Below the pieces are notes generated by a model. That model had not been told where the DNA came from and ran no database searches. It saw only the letters and a program-made list of their open reading frames with translations. Below, piece by piece: positions 30,518 through 37,905 of a DNA stretch of 64,000 nucleotides. Each line of letters starts with the position of its first letter. The first letter of the stretch is position 1. The position numbers were made by a program, and so were the translations under genes. Source of the stretch: Bacteroidota bacterium (GTDB lineage: Bacteria; Bacteroidota; Bacteroidia; Bacteroidales; FEN-979); assembly GCA_026391835.1 (NCBI GenBank), contig JAPLDF010000068.1:62001-126000 (forward strand), in the 5' to 3' direction.

Positions 30518-30680
30518 CACATTTTTGACCTGTTCAATCCGGGATGATCATAACATCGCAACAGGATTGAATTATGTTTCTGATTATCAGTATTAAAGGA
30601 TTGTAAAACCAGCCAATAACCCATTTTAAAAGGGGGGTGGTTAAAATATGCAGAGAGGCCGTATTAAACGTTAAATTTTA

Positions 30681-30754
30681 CCGCAAAGACGCAAAGACGC
30701 GAAAAATAAAATCATTGATATTCAATCACCTGAGTCTTTTCGTCTTCGCAGTGA
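30681..30754. repeat. Degenerate palindromic CGCAAAGACGC element
   Basis: The left arm (30681-30704) contains two tandem copies of GCAAAGACGC; the right arm (about 30732-30754) is an imperfect reverse complement. It sits in the 560-base gap between the nif3 and SLATT genes and resembles the perfect palindrome at 18078. The rest of the gap holds the promoter at 30836 and the second palindrome at 30934; no gene was found in it. Confidence 0.5.
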
Positions 30755-30835
30755 AGATACGTTTCCAGGCTTTTCAGTCAACCTCCCCGCGGTCGCAGGA
30801 GGTTCCCTGAAAATTGAATGGCAATTATTTTTCGG

Positions 30836-30865
30836 TTGAAAGTTAACAATTCTGTTATATATTTG
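30836..30865 (+). promoter_or_regulatory. Promoter for the SLATT-DUF4062 pair
   Basis: TTG at 30836-30838, exactly 19 bases, then TATATTTG at 30858-30865: a full match to the Bacteroidota -33/-7 consensus. It would give a long leader of about 200 bases before the SLATT ATG, which contains the palindrome at 30934-31027. Confidence 0.6.
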
Positions 30866-30933
30866 TTACATATTTTATCAGCACATAAAAATTCAAATCC
30901 TGAGGCTGCTCCGAAAAACTATCAAACATAAAA

Positions 30934-31027
30934 ATGCCACAAAGTCACAAGGACACCAATAAGCACAAAGTATTAGATATCTGGGACATATACCTGGTGA
31001 AACCTCGTGACTTTGTGACCTTGTGGC
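30934..31027. repeat. Imperfect palindrome built of CACAAAGT/CACAAGG units
   Basis: The left arm (30934-30956) begins TGCCACAAAGTCACAAGG; the right arm (31003-31027) is the reverse complement of a variant in which the AAGT and AAGG units are swapped. Arms of about 23 bases flank about 46 bases. If transcribed from the 30836 promoter it would fold into a large hairpin in the leader of the SLATT gene. Confidence 0.55.
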
Positions 31028-31077
31028 AAAAAAACACTTTCCGGAGTGGACTCAATCATCAATACTAAATCAGCGAC

Positions 31078-31935
31078 ATGGAAGATTTAAAGCCGTCAGC
31101 ATTAAACATAACTGTGGATAAAGGATTATCCAGTACCCCCGAGGAGGCTGCACAAGACCTTGTATCATTGTATAATTATGTCACCGACAAGGCGAAGAAA
31201 GCCATTGAATGGTATTATGTGAAAAGGAACCCGAAACGCTTTTACGGATTAATCCTGAGGTACAGTGCCATCGTGCTTATTGCCCTGGCAGGTATTTTGC
31301 CCGTGATCACCACCATGTACCCTGACAGCCCCGTACCTGCCGCCTGGGCATCGGTTGCCGTAGCCCTTGCAGCACTGATGATTGCCATCGACAGGTTCGG
31401 CGGATTCACCAGCGGATGGATCCGTTATGTGGTAGCAGCTCAAAAGCTGGATGAGGCGCTGGAAGAATTTCGGTTTACATGGGAGAGCAATAAACACAAG
31501 CTGGCGGGGAGTGCGCTGAGTCCTGAAGAGCTGCAGGCCGTCGTGAACAATTGCAAAGATTTTTTACAAAAAGTCCAGGCAATTGTTTCTGAAGAAACCC
31601 AAAAATGGGTGGCGGAATTTCAGAGCGCGATCAATGACATCGAAGCATCGGCAAAGGTCGCAGCAGAAACGGCAAAAGCTTCGGTCAAAGCAAAAGAAGA
31701 AGGGGCTGTTGCAATATCGGTAACCAATGGAAAGGATTGGGACAGGCCCTGGTCGGTTGCGCTTGAGGATACCCCGGCAGGCACTTATACTGGTAATACG
31801 GCCGCCCTGACAAATCTTAAACCTGGTATTGTGAAGATAAAGATTACCGGCGTCATCAAAGGTGCCCCTTTTGAACATGAACAGCCGGTTATCATTAAAG
31901 GCGGTGAAATAACATCCCTTACGTTTACTTTGTAA
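31078..31935 (+). CDS. SLATT-domain two-helix membrane protein with C-terminal beta domain
   Basis: A 285-residue protein. Residues about 38-135 match the SLATT pattern (SMODS and SLOG-associating two-TM effector): a basic lead-in YYVKRNPKRFYGLILRYSA, TM1 at about 59-80, TM2 at about 88-105, then the post-TM motif IDRFGGFTSGWIRYVVAAQK. SLATT proteins are predicted pore-forming effectors in nucleotide-signal-activated bacterial conflict systems (Burroughs and Aravind's work on SMODS/SLOG networks). A helical, coiled-coil-like stretch (about 145-208) follows, then a small beta domain (about 209-285) resembling PEGA or carboxypeptidase regulatory-like folds, not common in SLATT proteins as far as I know. 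It lies 40 bases upstream of the DUF4062 gene. Effector function is inference. Confidence 0.75.
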   Translation: MEDLKPSALNITVDKGLSSTPEEAAQDLVSLYNYVTDKAKKAIEWYYVKRNPKRFYGLILRYSAIVLIALAGILPVITTMYPDSPVPAAWASVAVALAALMIAIDRFGGFTSGWIRYVVAAQKLDEALEEFRFTWESNKHKLAGSALSPEELQAVVNNCKDFLQKVQAIVSEETQKWVAEFQSAINDIEASAKVAAETAKASVKAKEEGAVAISVTNGKDWDRPWSVALEDTPAGTYTGNTAALTNLKPGIVKIKITGVIKGAPFEHEQPVIIKGGEITSLTFTL

Positions 31936-31975
31936 TAAGGAGAAAAACCAACCCGTTCAATTAAAACCCATACCC

Positions 31976-33094
31976 ATGAAATTCAAAGTTTTTATTTCAA
32001 GCCGCAATGTCGACAATATTGTGGTTAACAAGGCACCGGGAAAGCAGCTCTCCGAAATCAGGATCTGGCTCAAAGATCAACTTGAAGCGATCGGGTTTTT
32101 GGATCAGCAATTCTTTGATATCAGGATCAATGAATCATTCGCGGCTGACGCTACGCTCGACAGCTACAATGCCTGTTTGCAGGAAGTACGGGAGTCGGAC
32201 CTGCTGATCTCTTTGTTTACCGGTGCTGCAGGGTGGGCGCCGGACGGTTTTGACCAGGGGATTTGCCATGCGGAACTATCAGAAGCGATGGACATTTCGA
32301 CCAAAAAAACCGCAATCATCGACATTACCAAATTTTTCAACATCGTCACCACGAATCCGGGGGAGCTGGAACGAAACGATAAGTTTGCAGTTTATATCAA
32401 ACAGGTCAATCGTTTTTCGAACCCCTTGAAACTTACCCCGTCCGCCCTGCCTGATGATTTTGAAACACAACTCCTGGCGATGATCAAGGCCGTCATATAC
32501 CGCTCGCTCCTCGACCGCATCAAAACCTCAAACTATTACTATAATATATCAAACAATGCCGGGAAGACCCTTGACTGGAAAAAAATGAAATACGATGAAA
32601 GAGACCGGCAAATCAGGGATATCCTGAATAAACTGGTCACGGCATCTCCCGAGTTTTCCAAATTTATCCGGAAAGTGCACTCCATCCCTGACAACATGTC
32701 TGTGGATGACGCAAAAGCGTTTACCGGCCGGCCATTCCTGAAGGACCAGGACAACCTCCCCGCCGCACCGTTGAATCCTGAAGAATTAATGGGACCAATC
32801 CATTTTGTCGGTGTTGTTGGAAATGCAACCGAAATCCAGGTAAAAAACCTGATCGGTTACCCGGATATCAGTGTCATCAAGGGTGACTACGGGGTTTACG
32901 TCTGGGAACAGAACAACCATATCCAGATGGTGTTCCTGACAGAATGCATCAGCCCGGAAGCTGTACGGACTAAATTTTTGCTCTTTGATACCTGGTGCCA
33001 ATCAACAAAAGAGCTGGAGAACATCGAAAAACGGGGCAGGGCTAGGCTGCATGTTCTTAAAGCAATCATTGAAGCACAGCGGATTTCACAGTAA
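31976..33094 (+). CDS. DUF4062 domain protein without NTPase module
   Basis: A 372-residue soluble protein. The N terminus (about 1-110) is DUF4062: KFKVFISSRNVDN, then LSEIRIWLKDQLEAIGF, INESFAADATLDSYNACL, VRESDLLISLFTGAAGWAP and GICHAELSEAM. DUF4062 usually forms the N-terminal domain of large STAND-type NTPases and related immune-like proteins; it has a Rossmann-like alternation of strands and helices. Here it is not followed by a P-loop; residues about 160-372 match nothing I recognise but contain a second alpha/beta segment (about 273-345, PIHFVGVVGNATEIQVKNLI). No signal peptide or TM helix. The adjacent SLATT gene in the same direction suggests a sensor/effector pair. Confidence 0.75.
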   Translation: MKFKVFISSRNVDNIVVNKAPGKQLSEIRIWLKDQLEAIGFLDQQFFDIRINESFAADATLDSYNACLQEVRESDLLISLFTGAAGWAPDGFDQGICHAELSEAMDISTKKTAIIDITKFFNIVTTNPGELERNDKFAVYIKQVNRFSNPLKLTPSALPDDFETQLLAMIKAVIYRSLLDRIKTSNYYYNISNNAGKTLDWKKMKYDERDRQIRDILNKLVTASPEFSKFIRKVHSIPDNMSVDDAKAFTGRPFLKDQDNLPAAPLNPEELMGPIHFVGVVGNATEIQVKNLIGYPDISVIKGDYGVYVWEQNNHIQMVFLTECISPEAVRTKFLLFDTWCQSTKELENIEKRGRARLHVLKAIIEAQRISQ

Positions 33095-33208
33095 ACACCC
33101 TTTCCGTTGGTGCTGTTCATAACATTATGAAAAGTTTACGGCGCGGGCCTGTTTTGACATGTCAGAAATTGCAATTTTTGAAGTCAGAATATGTACCAAC
33201 TATAAAGT

Positions 33209-33613
33209 ATGAAAACGTCTGTAATTTTCATTGTTGACATCAATCCGATCCACCGGAACCTGATCAGGTATCATATCGGGCTCAACAAGTTTACAAATGT
33301 TTACGCCTTTCCTACCGGGGAGGAGTGCTTGTTCCGCATGCAAAAAAACGCTCATCCCGATTTTTTAATAACCAGCTACTTTACAGGGAATTACACAGGG
33401 TTTGATTTTTTACGCAGCGTACTTGAAATTTCCCCGTCCTCGCAGGTTATTTTCTTCGATACGTTTGAGGATCCGCACCTGGCCGGAAAGCTGCTGGACG
33501 CCGGCGCCAGCGATTATGTTGTCAAAACCAGGAACCCGGATGCCGGGATTTCAGAACTTCTTAAGAATGTGATTTATTTAGCCAGGGAAAAAGCCATGAA
33601 TGACGTGCAATAA
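33209..33613 (+). CDS. Stand-alone receiver domain lacking the phosphoacceptor Asp
   Basis: A 134-residue CheY-like receiver domain without an output domain. The fold pattern is clear: VIFIVDINPIHR (beta1), YAFPTGEECL, FLITSYF (beta3), VIFFDTFED (beta4), DYVVKTRN (beta5 with the conserved Lys106). However, the position of the phosphorylated Asp at the end of beta3 is Ser56 (ITSYF), and the second acidic residue after beta1 is Ile11 (VDI rather than VDD). It therefore looks like a pseudo-receiver that cannot be phosphorylated normally. It starts 115 bases after the DUF4062 gene and 27 bases before lpxK; co-transcription with either is possible. No obvious promoter. Confidence 0.82.
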   Translation: MKTSVIFIVDINPIHRNLIRYHIGLNKFTNVYAFPTGEECLFRMQKNAHPDFLITSYFTGNYTGFDFLRSVLEISPSSQVIFFDTFEDPHLAGKLLDAGASDYVVKTRNPDAGISELLKNVIYLAREKAMNDVQ

Positions 33614-33639
33614 TTTTTCCTAATTTAGGAGCTTCAATT

Positions 33640-34716
33640 ATGACACGGATACTCCAGGTTATATTGCTTCCCGTTTCGCTTCTCTATGGCCTTGCCATGC
33701 TGTTCAGGAATTTGCTGTTCGACCTGCACATCCTGCCTTCCAAAACATTCGGCACACCTGTTATTTCCGTTGGCAACCTCACTTTTGGCGGAACCGGCAA
33801 GACCCCGCACATTGAGTACCTGATCCGGCTATTGACGCCGGGTATGTTCCTGGCTACCCTGAGCAGGGGATATGGCCGGAAAACAAATGGTTTCATCCTG
33901 GCTTCCAAACGTTCGAATGTCAAATATATCGGGGATGAGCCGCTGCAATTCTTAAAAAAGTTTGAAACTGTCAAGGTTGCGGTTGATGAAAAACGAAGCC
34001 GTGGCATACAGCTCCTGCTTGAGAAGTACCCGGATCTGGATGTCATCCTCCTGGATGATGCTTTCCAGCATCGTTATGTCAAGCCGGGGTTGTCGATCCT
34101 GCTAACCGATTACCATCGCCTTTATGCCGAAGACCTGGTCCTCCCTTCGGGGACATTGCGTGAATTCAGCAGTGGTGCCGCGCGGGCCGACATCATCGTG
34201 GTAACCAAAACACCAAAGATCTTCTCCCCCATCACCCGCCGGAGAATTATTGAAGAGTTGAAACCGAAGAGCCACCAGCGCGTATATTTCTCATACATCA
34301 AATATGTGGAGCCGGTGCCTGTTTTTGACTCGCCGGACCTCCTCTTCCCGGCCAGGGCGACCAACATCTTTCTCTTCACCGGCATCGCCAATGATTACCC
34401 GCTCAGGGAGCACCTTGAACGGATCTGCAGCGAACTGGTCGTAATGAAATTTGCCGACCATCACCCTTATAATGTCAAAGATATTGAAGAGATTACACGG
34501 AGGTTCAACGATCTGCCCACCCAGAAAAAGATCATCGTCACCACCGAAAAGGATGTGATGCGGCTGAAAACTCCGGAACTTAGCGCTTATTTGAAAAATT
34601 TACCGTTATTTTGCGTTCCCATGGAAATCGATTTCCATGGCACCGATAAAGAAAAATTTGATAACGAGATTTTACGCTATGTTAAACAAAATCAAAGAAA
34701 CAGTCGAATACCTTGA
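33640..34716 (+). CDS. lpxK: Tetraacyldisaccharide 4'-kinase
   Basis: Inner-membrane-associated kinase that phosphorylates the 4' position of the lipid A disaccharide precursor, the sixth step of the Raetz pathway. An N-terminal hydrophobic helix (about residues 5-24) precedes the P-loop GGTGKT (Gly50-Thr55), within SVGNLTFGGTGKTPHIEYLI; downstream are LSRGYGRKTNG, DDAFQHRYVKPGLSILLTDY and TTEKDVMRLK, all family motifs. At 358 residues the length is usual. The 3' end overlaps the purine nucleoside phosphorylase start by 38 bases. It shows the cell has lipid A, consistent with the PagL- and LpxR-like deacylases in this window. Confidence 0.95.
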   Translation: MTRILQVILLPVSLLYGLAMLFRNLLFDLHILPSKTFGTPVISVGNLTFGGTGKTPHIEYLIRLLTPGMFLATLSRGYGRKTNGFILASKRSNVKYIGDEPLQFLKKFETVKVAVDEKRSRGIQLLLEKYPDLDVILLDDAFQHRYVKPGLSILLTDYHRLYAEDLVLPSGTLREFSSGAARADIIVVTKTPKIFSPITRRRIIEELKPKSHQRVYFSYIKYVEPVPVFDSPDLLFPARATNIFLFTGIANDYPLREHLERICSELVVMKFADHHPYNVKDIEEITRRFNDLPTQKKIIVTTEKDVMRLKTPELSAYLKNLPLFCVPMEIDFHGTDKEKFDNEILRYVKQNQRNSRIP

Positions 34717-35488
34717 ATCCAGGATATCCCAAAAGCCTGAAGTTGGTATCATCCTTGGGACCGGCTTGGGAGGCCTCGTCAACGAAATCAACATCCAGCA
34801 TACCATTCCATACGAATTAATCCCAAATTTCCCGGTTTCAACGGTTGCCGGGCATCATGGCCAGCTGATCTTCGGTACCATGAGCGGGAAAAACATCATC
34901 GCCATGCAGGGGCGGTTTCACTATTACGAGGGTTATACGATGCAGGAGATCTCGTTTCCCGTTGTCGTGATGAAATTCCTGGGTATCAAGCTCCTGGTGC
35001 TCTCGAATGCCAGCGGCGGTGTGAACCCCGATTTTGAAGTCGGCGACATCATGGTGATCAGCGATCACATAAACCTCATGAAAGACAACCCGCTGATCGG
35101 GAAAAATGAGGATGAGGTTGGCACCCGGTTCCCGGATATGGGAAACGCATACGATCCGATCCTGATTGAAAAGGCCTTTAAAATAGCTGGAAAACATGGA
35201 ATAAAACTGCAGCGGGGCGTCTATGCCGCTGTTTCCGGCCCCACCTATGAAACGCCTGCCGAATACCGTTATATCCGGACCATCGGGGCGGATGCCGTGG
35301 GCATGTCGACCGTTCCCGAGGTGATCTCGGCCCGCCACATGGGATTGAAGTGTTTTGCAGTTTCAATCATTTCCGACCTGGGTGTGCCCGGGAAGATCGT
35401 TGAAATCACCCACAAACACGTGATCGATGCCGCCAGCGCCGTTGAACCTCTTATGACAAGCATCATCAAAGAGATGATTGAAGAATAA
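34679..35488 (+). CDS. Purine nucleoside phosphorylase (PNP family I, trimeric)
   Basis: Cytosolic enzyme that phosphorolyses inosine and guanosine to base plus ribose-1-phosphate in purine salvage. The 269-residue product begins MLNKIKETVEYLESRISQKP and shows ILGTGLGGL, VAGHHGQLIFG, GRFHYYEGY, SNASGGVN and GPTYETPAEYR, the phosphate and base sites of the mammalian-type trimeric PNP/MTAP family. I chose ATG 34679 over an in-frame ATG at 34637, which lies deeper in lpxK and adds non-conserved residues. The overlap with lpxK implies translational coupling. Confidence 0.94.
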   Translation: MLNKIKETVEYLESRISQKPEVGIILGTGLGGLVNEINIQHTIPYELIPNFPVSTVAGHHGQLIFGTMSGKNIIAMQGRFHYYEGYTMQEISFPVVVMKFLGIKLLVLSNASGGVNPDFEVGDIMVISDHINLMKDNPLIGKNEDEVGTRFPDMGNAYDPILIEKAFKIAGKHGIKLQRGVYAAVSGPTYETPAEYRYIRTIGADAVGMSTVPEVISARHMGLKCFAVSIISDLGVPGKIVEITHKHVIDAASAVEPLMTSIIKEMIEE

Positions 35489-35497
35489 CCTTCGCGG

Positions 35498-35986
35498 TTA
35501 TTTGACCTTAATATTCAGGACTTTAACCTTCCACCCATGGTCAGTGCGGCATCGTTTCTGACTAAGGGACAGCGATATAAGACCCGCACCAACCATTGAG
35601 CCTGAAATGATCAACATATCGGGGGAAAAGAGCGGTTCATTGTTGAGGAGGTGGTTGATCCCGATGATTCCGAAAATAACACCACCTCCGATCATTATAT
35701 AGCGGCCGAATTTATTCGGAAAAGCAAATTGCTTGTACACAGAACCAATATCACCGAGGCGAACGTCGAAGGGACGAAGTTCCTCCACTGAAATGACACT
35801 GTCGTGGATGGACCAGAGCCTGCCTTTGAGCAGGGTATCCTGTTTGGATACCCTCAGTTTCAGGTAGTCCCCGGTATGATAATAGTACCTTTGCGAACCC
35901 CCGATTTTCTCAACCAGCATGGTTTTCTGGGCACATACGAAGCCTGTTGCAAAAAGCAGGAGAATGATACCAAGGATTTTTTTCAT
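35498..35986 (-). CDS. Hypothetical exported membrane protein
   Basis: Not recognised. The 162-residue product has a clear signal peptide (MKKILGIILLLFATGFVCAQ), then a polar beta-rich part (about 20-90) with the phrase GDYLKLRVSKQDTLLKGRL and IHDSVISVEELRPFDVRLGDI, then two hydrophobic stretches (about 97-113 and 124-142). Small proteins of this kind, with a short SH3-like beta domain and two helices, are frequent in Bacteroidota. It converges with the PNP gene 9 bases away and has no partner gene on its own strand nearby. Confidence 0.7.
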   Translation of the reverse strand: MKKILGIILLLFATGFVCAQKTMLVEKIGGSQRYYYHTGDYLKLRVSKQDTLLKGRLWSIHDSVISVEELRPFDVRLGDIGSVYKQFAFPNKFGRYIMIGGGVIFGIIGINHLLNNEPLFSPDMLIISGSMVGAGLISLSLSQKRCRTDHGWKVKVLNIKVK

Positions 35987-35993
35987 CTGTTGT

Positions 35994-36260
35994 TTATTGC
36001 CATAAAAGCATGTTGTTTTTTATGAAGATTACGAGGCTGTCTAAATTTTTGATTAATCGGAATTGTAAGAGCCCTTCCTGATTTGTCGAGGATGGATGCA
36101 CCAAGTGCAGGGCCCTGAAAGGGCTGATGGTCGCGGCTGTCCTTATTCCACGGGTTTCACCCTTGGTTATTGAGATGATGCCGCTTCGCGGCAAAAAGAT
36201 GAACATACTATTAATTACCGCCATTGGCGCGATTGTGATCAACCAATAAATTTTCCTCAA
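35994..36260 (-). other. Possible degenerate intergenic repeat fragment (88-codon open frame)
   Basis: The 350-base gap between the hypothetical gene and the T9SS FG-GAP gene has an open frame on the minus strand with no recognisable product and no RBS or promoter. The segment 36110-36200 contains short self-complementary pieces (GGGCCCTGAAAGGGC, GCCGCTTCGCGGC) reminiscent of decayed intergenic repeats in Bacteroidales. I do not support it as a gene. Confidence 0.3.
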
Positions 36261-36334
36261 ATTTCTGATTTAAAAACAAAGTATATCATTTATTTATAGA
36301 TCAGAACCCGTAAACTAAGAAAATCAGACAACTT

Positions 36335-37816
36335 CTAAAACCTGATTAATTTTACTGCCTGGCGGACCGTTCCATTTACTTTTATGCAACCTAAATACGC
36401 ACCGGATTCGCAGGCATTCATCCTGTTATCAAAACCCTGCCAGGAAATCGAATATTGTCCGCTTTTGAGTTTTTCTTTGGTCAGGCACCGGATTAAGTTA
36501 CCCCGGAGGTCGTAAACATCCAACTCCACAAGCGCCGGTTGTTCAATGTCGAATGTAAAAGTTGCTGATCCGTGGAATGGGTTCGGGAAGCATGTTAATC
36601 CCGCATCCTGATTTTTGTTTGTTTGGCCGTTGATGCCGACCGGGGTTCCCACGAAATTTCCATTGCCATCGTTGAACAACAATTCAAGGGTACTCGTTTG
36701 GTTTGTAAGTGCCCTTATAACAGCAAAATCCTTATACCCGTTCCCGTCAAAATCGGCAACATGAAAATTCCGCCAGCTTTCATCATAATTGGTTAGACTG
36801 ACAAACTGAGGGGTTGAAAGTTGAAAATTGCCAAGGTTGTAGAAAATATTAATCCCGCCAATGGTATAGGTGATACCCGTCCCGCTAGTGTCCGGATACA
36901 TTGTCAGGAATGCAATATCCGGCAGGTTGTCGTTGTTGAAATCAACAGTGGCTAAATTCATTGAAGATATTTGCGTGCTTACCCAGGGTAATGCCTGAAG
37001 TGCAGAGTCATTGATGTTTCGATACATTACAAGTCTGTTTGCGAAGGTTGCCGTAAGGAGGTCGTTGTCCCCGTCCCCGTCAAAATCCACAATCGCCAGC
37101 ATATCTTTATAATCATTCGATTCCAGAACCACTTGCTGGAAACCGGACGGCAAACTATAGAAAACCTCTGTAATTTGCCCGCTTAAAACCACATCATCAC
37201 GTCCATCACCATTTAAATCGCCACATGCGATATTTGAAGGATAAGTTCCTATTACATTATGGAATTCGGGTGGTGAAAAATTACGATAACCATAATTGTA
37301 AAACACCCCCCAATACCGCTTAGCATTACAATAAAAAGCTATGTCTTTGAACCCGTTGCCATCAATGTCTCCAGAGGTAATGCCCTCAATTCCATCATAT
37401 TTGTTCGTATTTAGAAAAAGAGAATCAGCGCAATTATTATTATACAAAATACCAATGTATTCAGTGTTAGTAGTCTCTTTTTTCATAATTATCTCCGGTA
37501 GTGAATCATTATCCAGTTGTTCACAAAGGACTGCTTGCCAACCAAAAAAATAAAGAGTGTCTTCCAGATTGAAATATCCATAACCGCTGTTTAAAATTAT
37601 GGAGATTCCGCCCCAGTGTGTTTGCGAATTATAGTTGTGTCCTGTTACAATGTCAACATCACCATCCATGTCAAGATCTGCAGAACTTATTGAATAAGCA
37701 GCAATTGGAATAATGTATTGATTAAGCGGAGCATCGGATTGAAACGAGACCAGGAACGGAAGCAGGAGCAATATCCTGATTCCAGGGAAAGTTGGAATGA
37801 TGTTCATTTTCATCAT
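36335..37816 (-). CDS. FG-GAP/VCBS repeat protein with T9SS type A sorting domain
   Basis: A 493-residue secreted protein: signal peptide (about residues 1-27), then about six to seven FG-GAP/VCBS-like repeats forming a predicted integrin-type beta-propeller, each with a calcium-binding acidic loop such as DLDMDGDVDIVTG, DIDGNGFKDIAF, DLNGDGRDDVVL, DFDGDGDNDLL and DFNNDNLPDIAF. The C-terminal ~80 residues are a T9SS type A sorting domain: CFPNPFHGSATFTF, then ELDVYDLRGNLI, LKSGQYSISWQG and a basic end. The product should be exported across the outer membrane and attached to the surface or released. Base composition looks AT-richer than the neighbours. No adjacent partner gene. Confidence 0.85.
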   Translation of the reverse strand: MMKMNIIPTFPGIRILLLLPFLVSFQSDAPLNQYIIPIAAYSISSADLDMDGDVDIVTGHNYNSQTHWGGISIILNSGYGYFNLEDTLYFFGWQAVLCEQLDNDSLPEIIMKKETTNTEYIGILYNNNCADSLFLNTNKYDGIEGITSGDIDGNGFKDIAFYCNAKRYWGVFYNYGYRNFSPPEFHNVIGTYPSNIACGDLNGDGRDDVVLSGQITEVFYSLPSGFQQVVLESNDYKDMLAIVDFDGDGDNDLLTATFANRLVMYRNINDSALQALPWVSTQISSMNLATVDFNNDNLPDIAFLTMYPDTSGTGITYTIGGINIFYNLGNFQLSTPQFVSLTNYDESWRNFHVADFDGNGYKDFAVIRALTNQTSTLELLFNDGNGNFVGTPVGINGQTNKNQDAGLTCFPNPFHGSATFTFDIEQPALVELDVYDLRGNLIRCLTKEKLKSGQYSISWQGFDNRMNACESGAYLGCIKVNGTVRQAVKLIRF

Positions 37817-37889
37817 ATTCCTTTTGCACCGGTTTCAACAGGCAGCACCAAAAGGTCAGGTAAAGTTAAGAAAAAAAACAGTAATTGAT

Positions 37890-37897
37890 TACCTTTG
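37890..37897 (+). promoter_or_regulatory. Candidate -7 box for the LpxR-like gene
   Basis: TACCTTTG matches TAnnTTTG; the ATG at 37906 is only eight bases after it, so the transcript would be almost leaderless. Confidence 0.5.
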
Positions 37898-37905
37898 TTG
37901 CCAGC

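Noticed and set aside
36110-36200. Fragment of a transposase or mobile gene
   Set aside because: Short self-complementary pieces are present, but no transposase motif or clear terminal repeats, so only a degenerate repeat is proposed.
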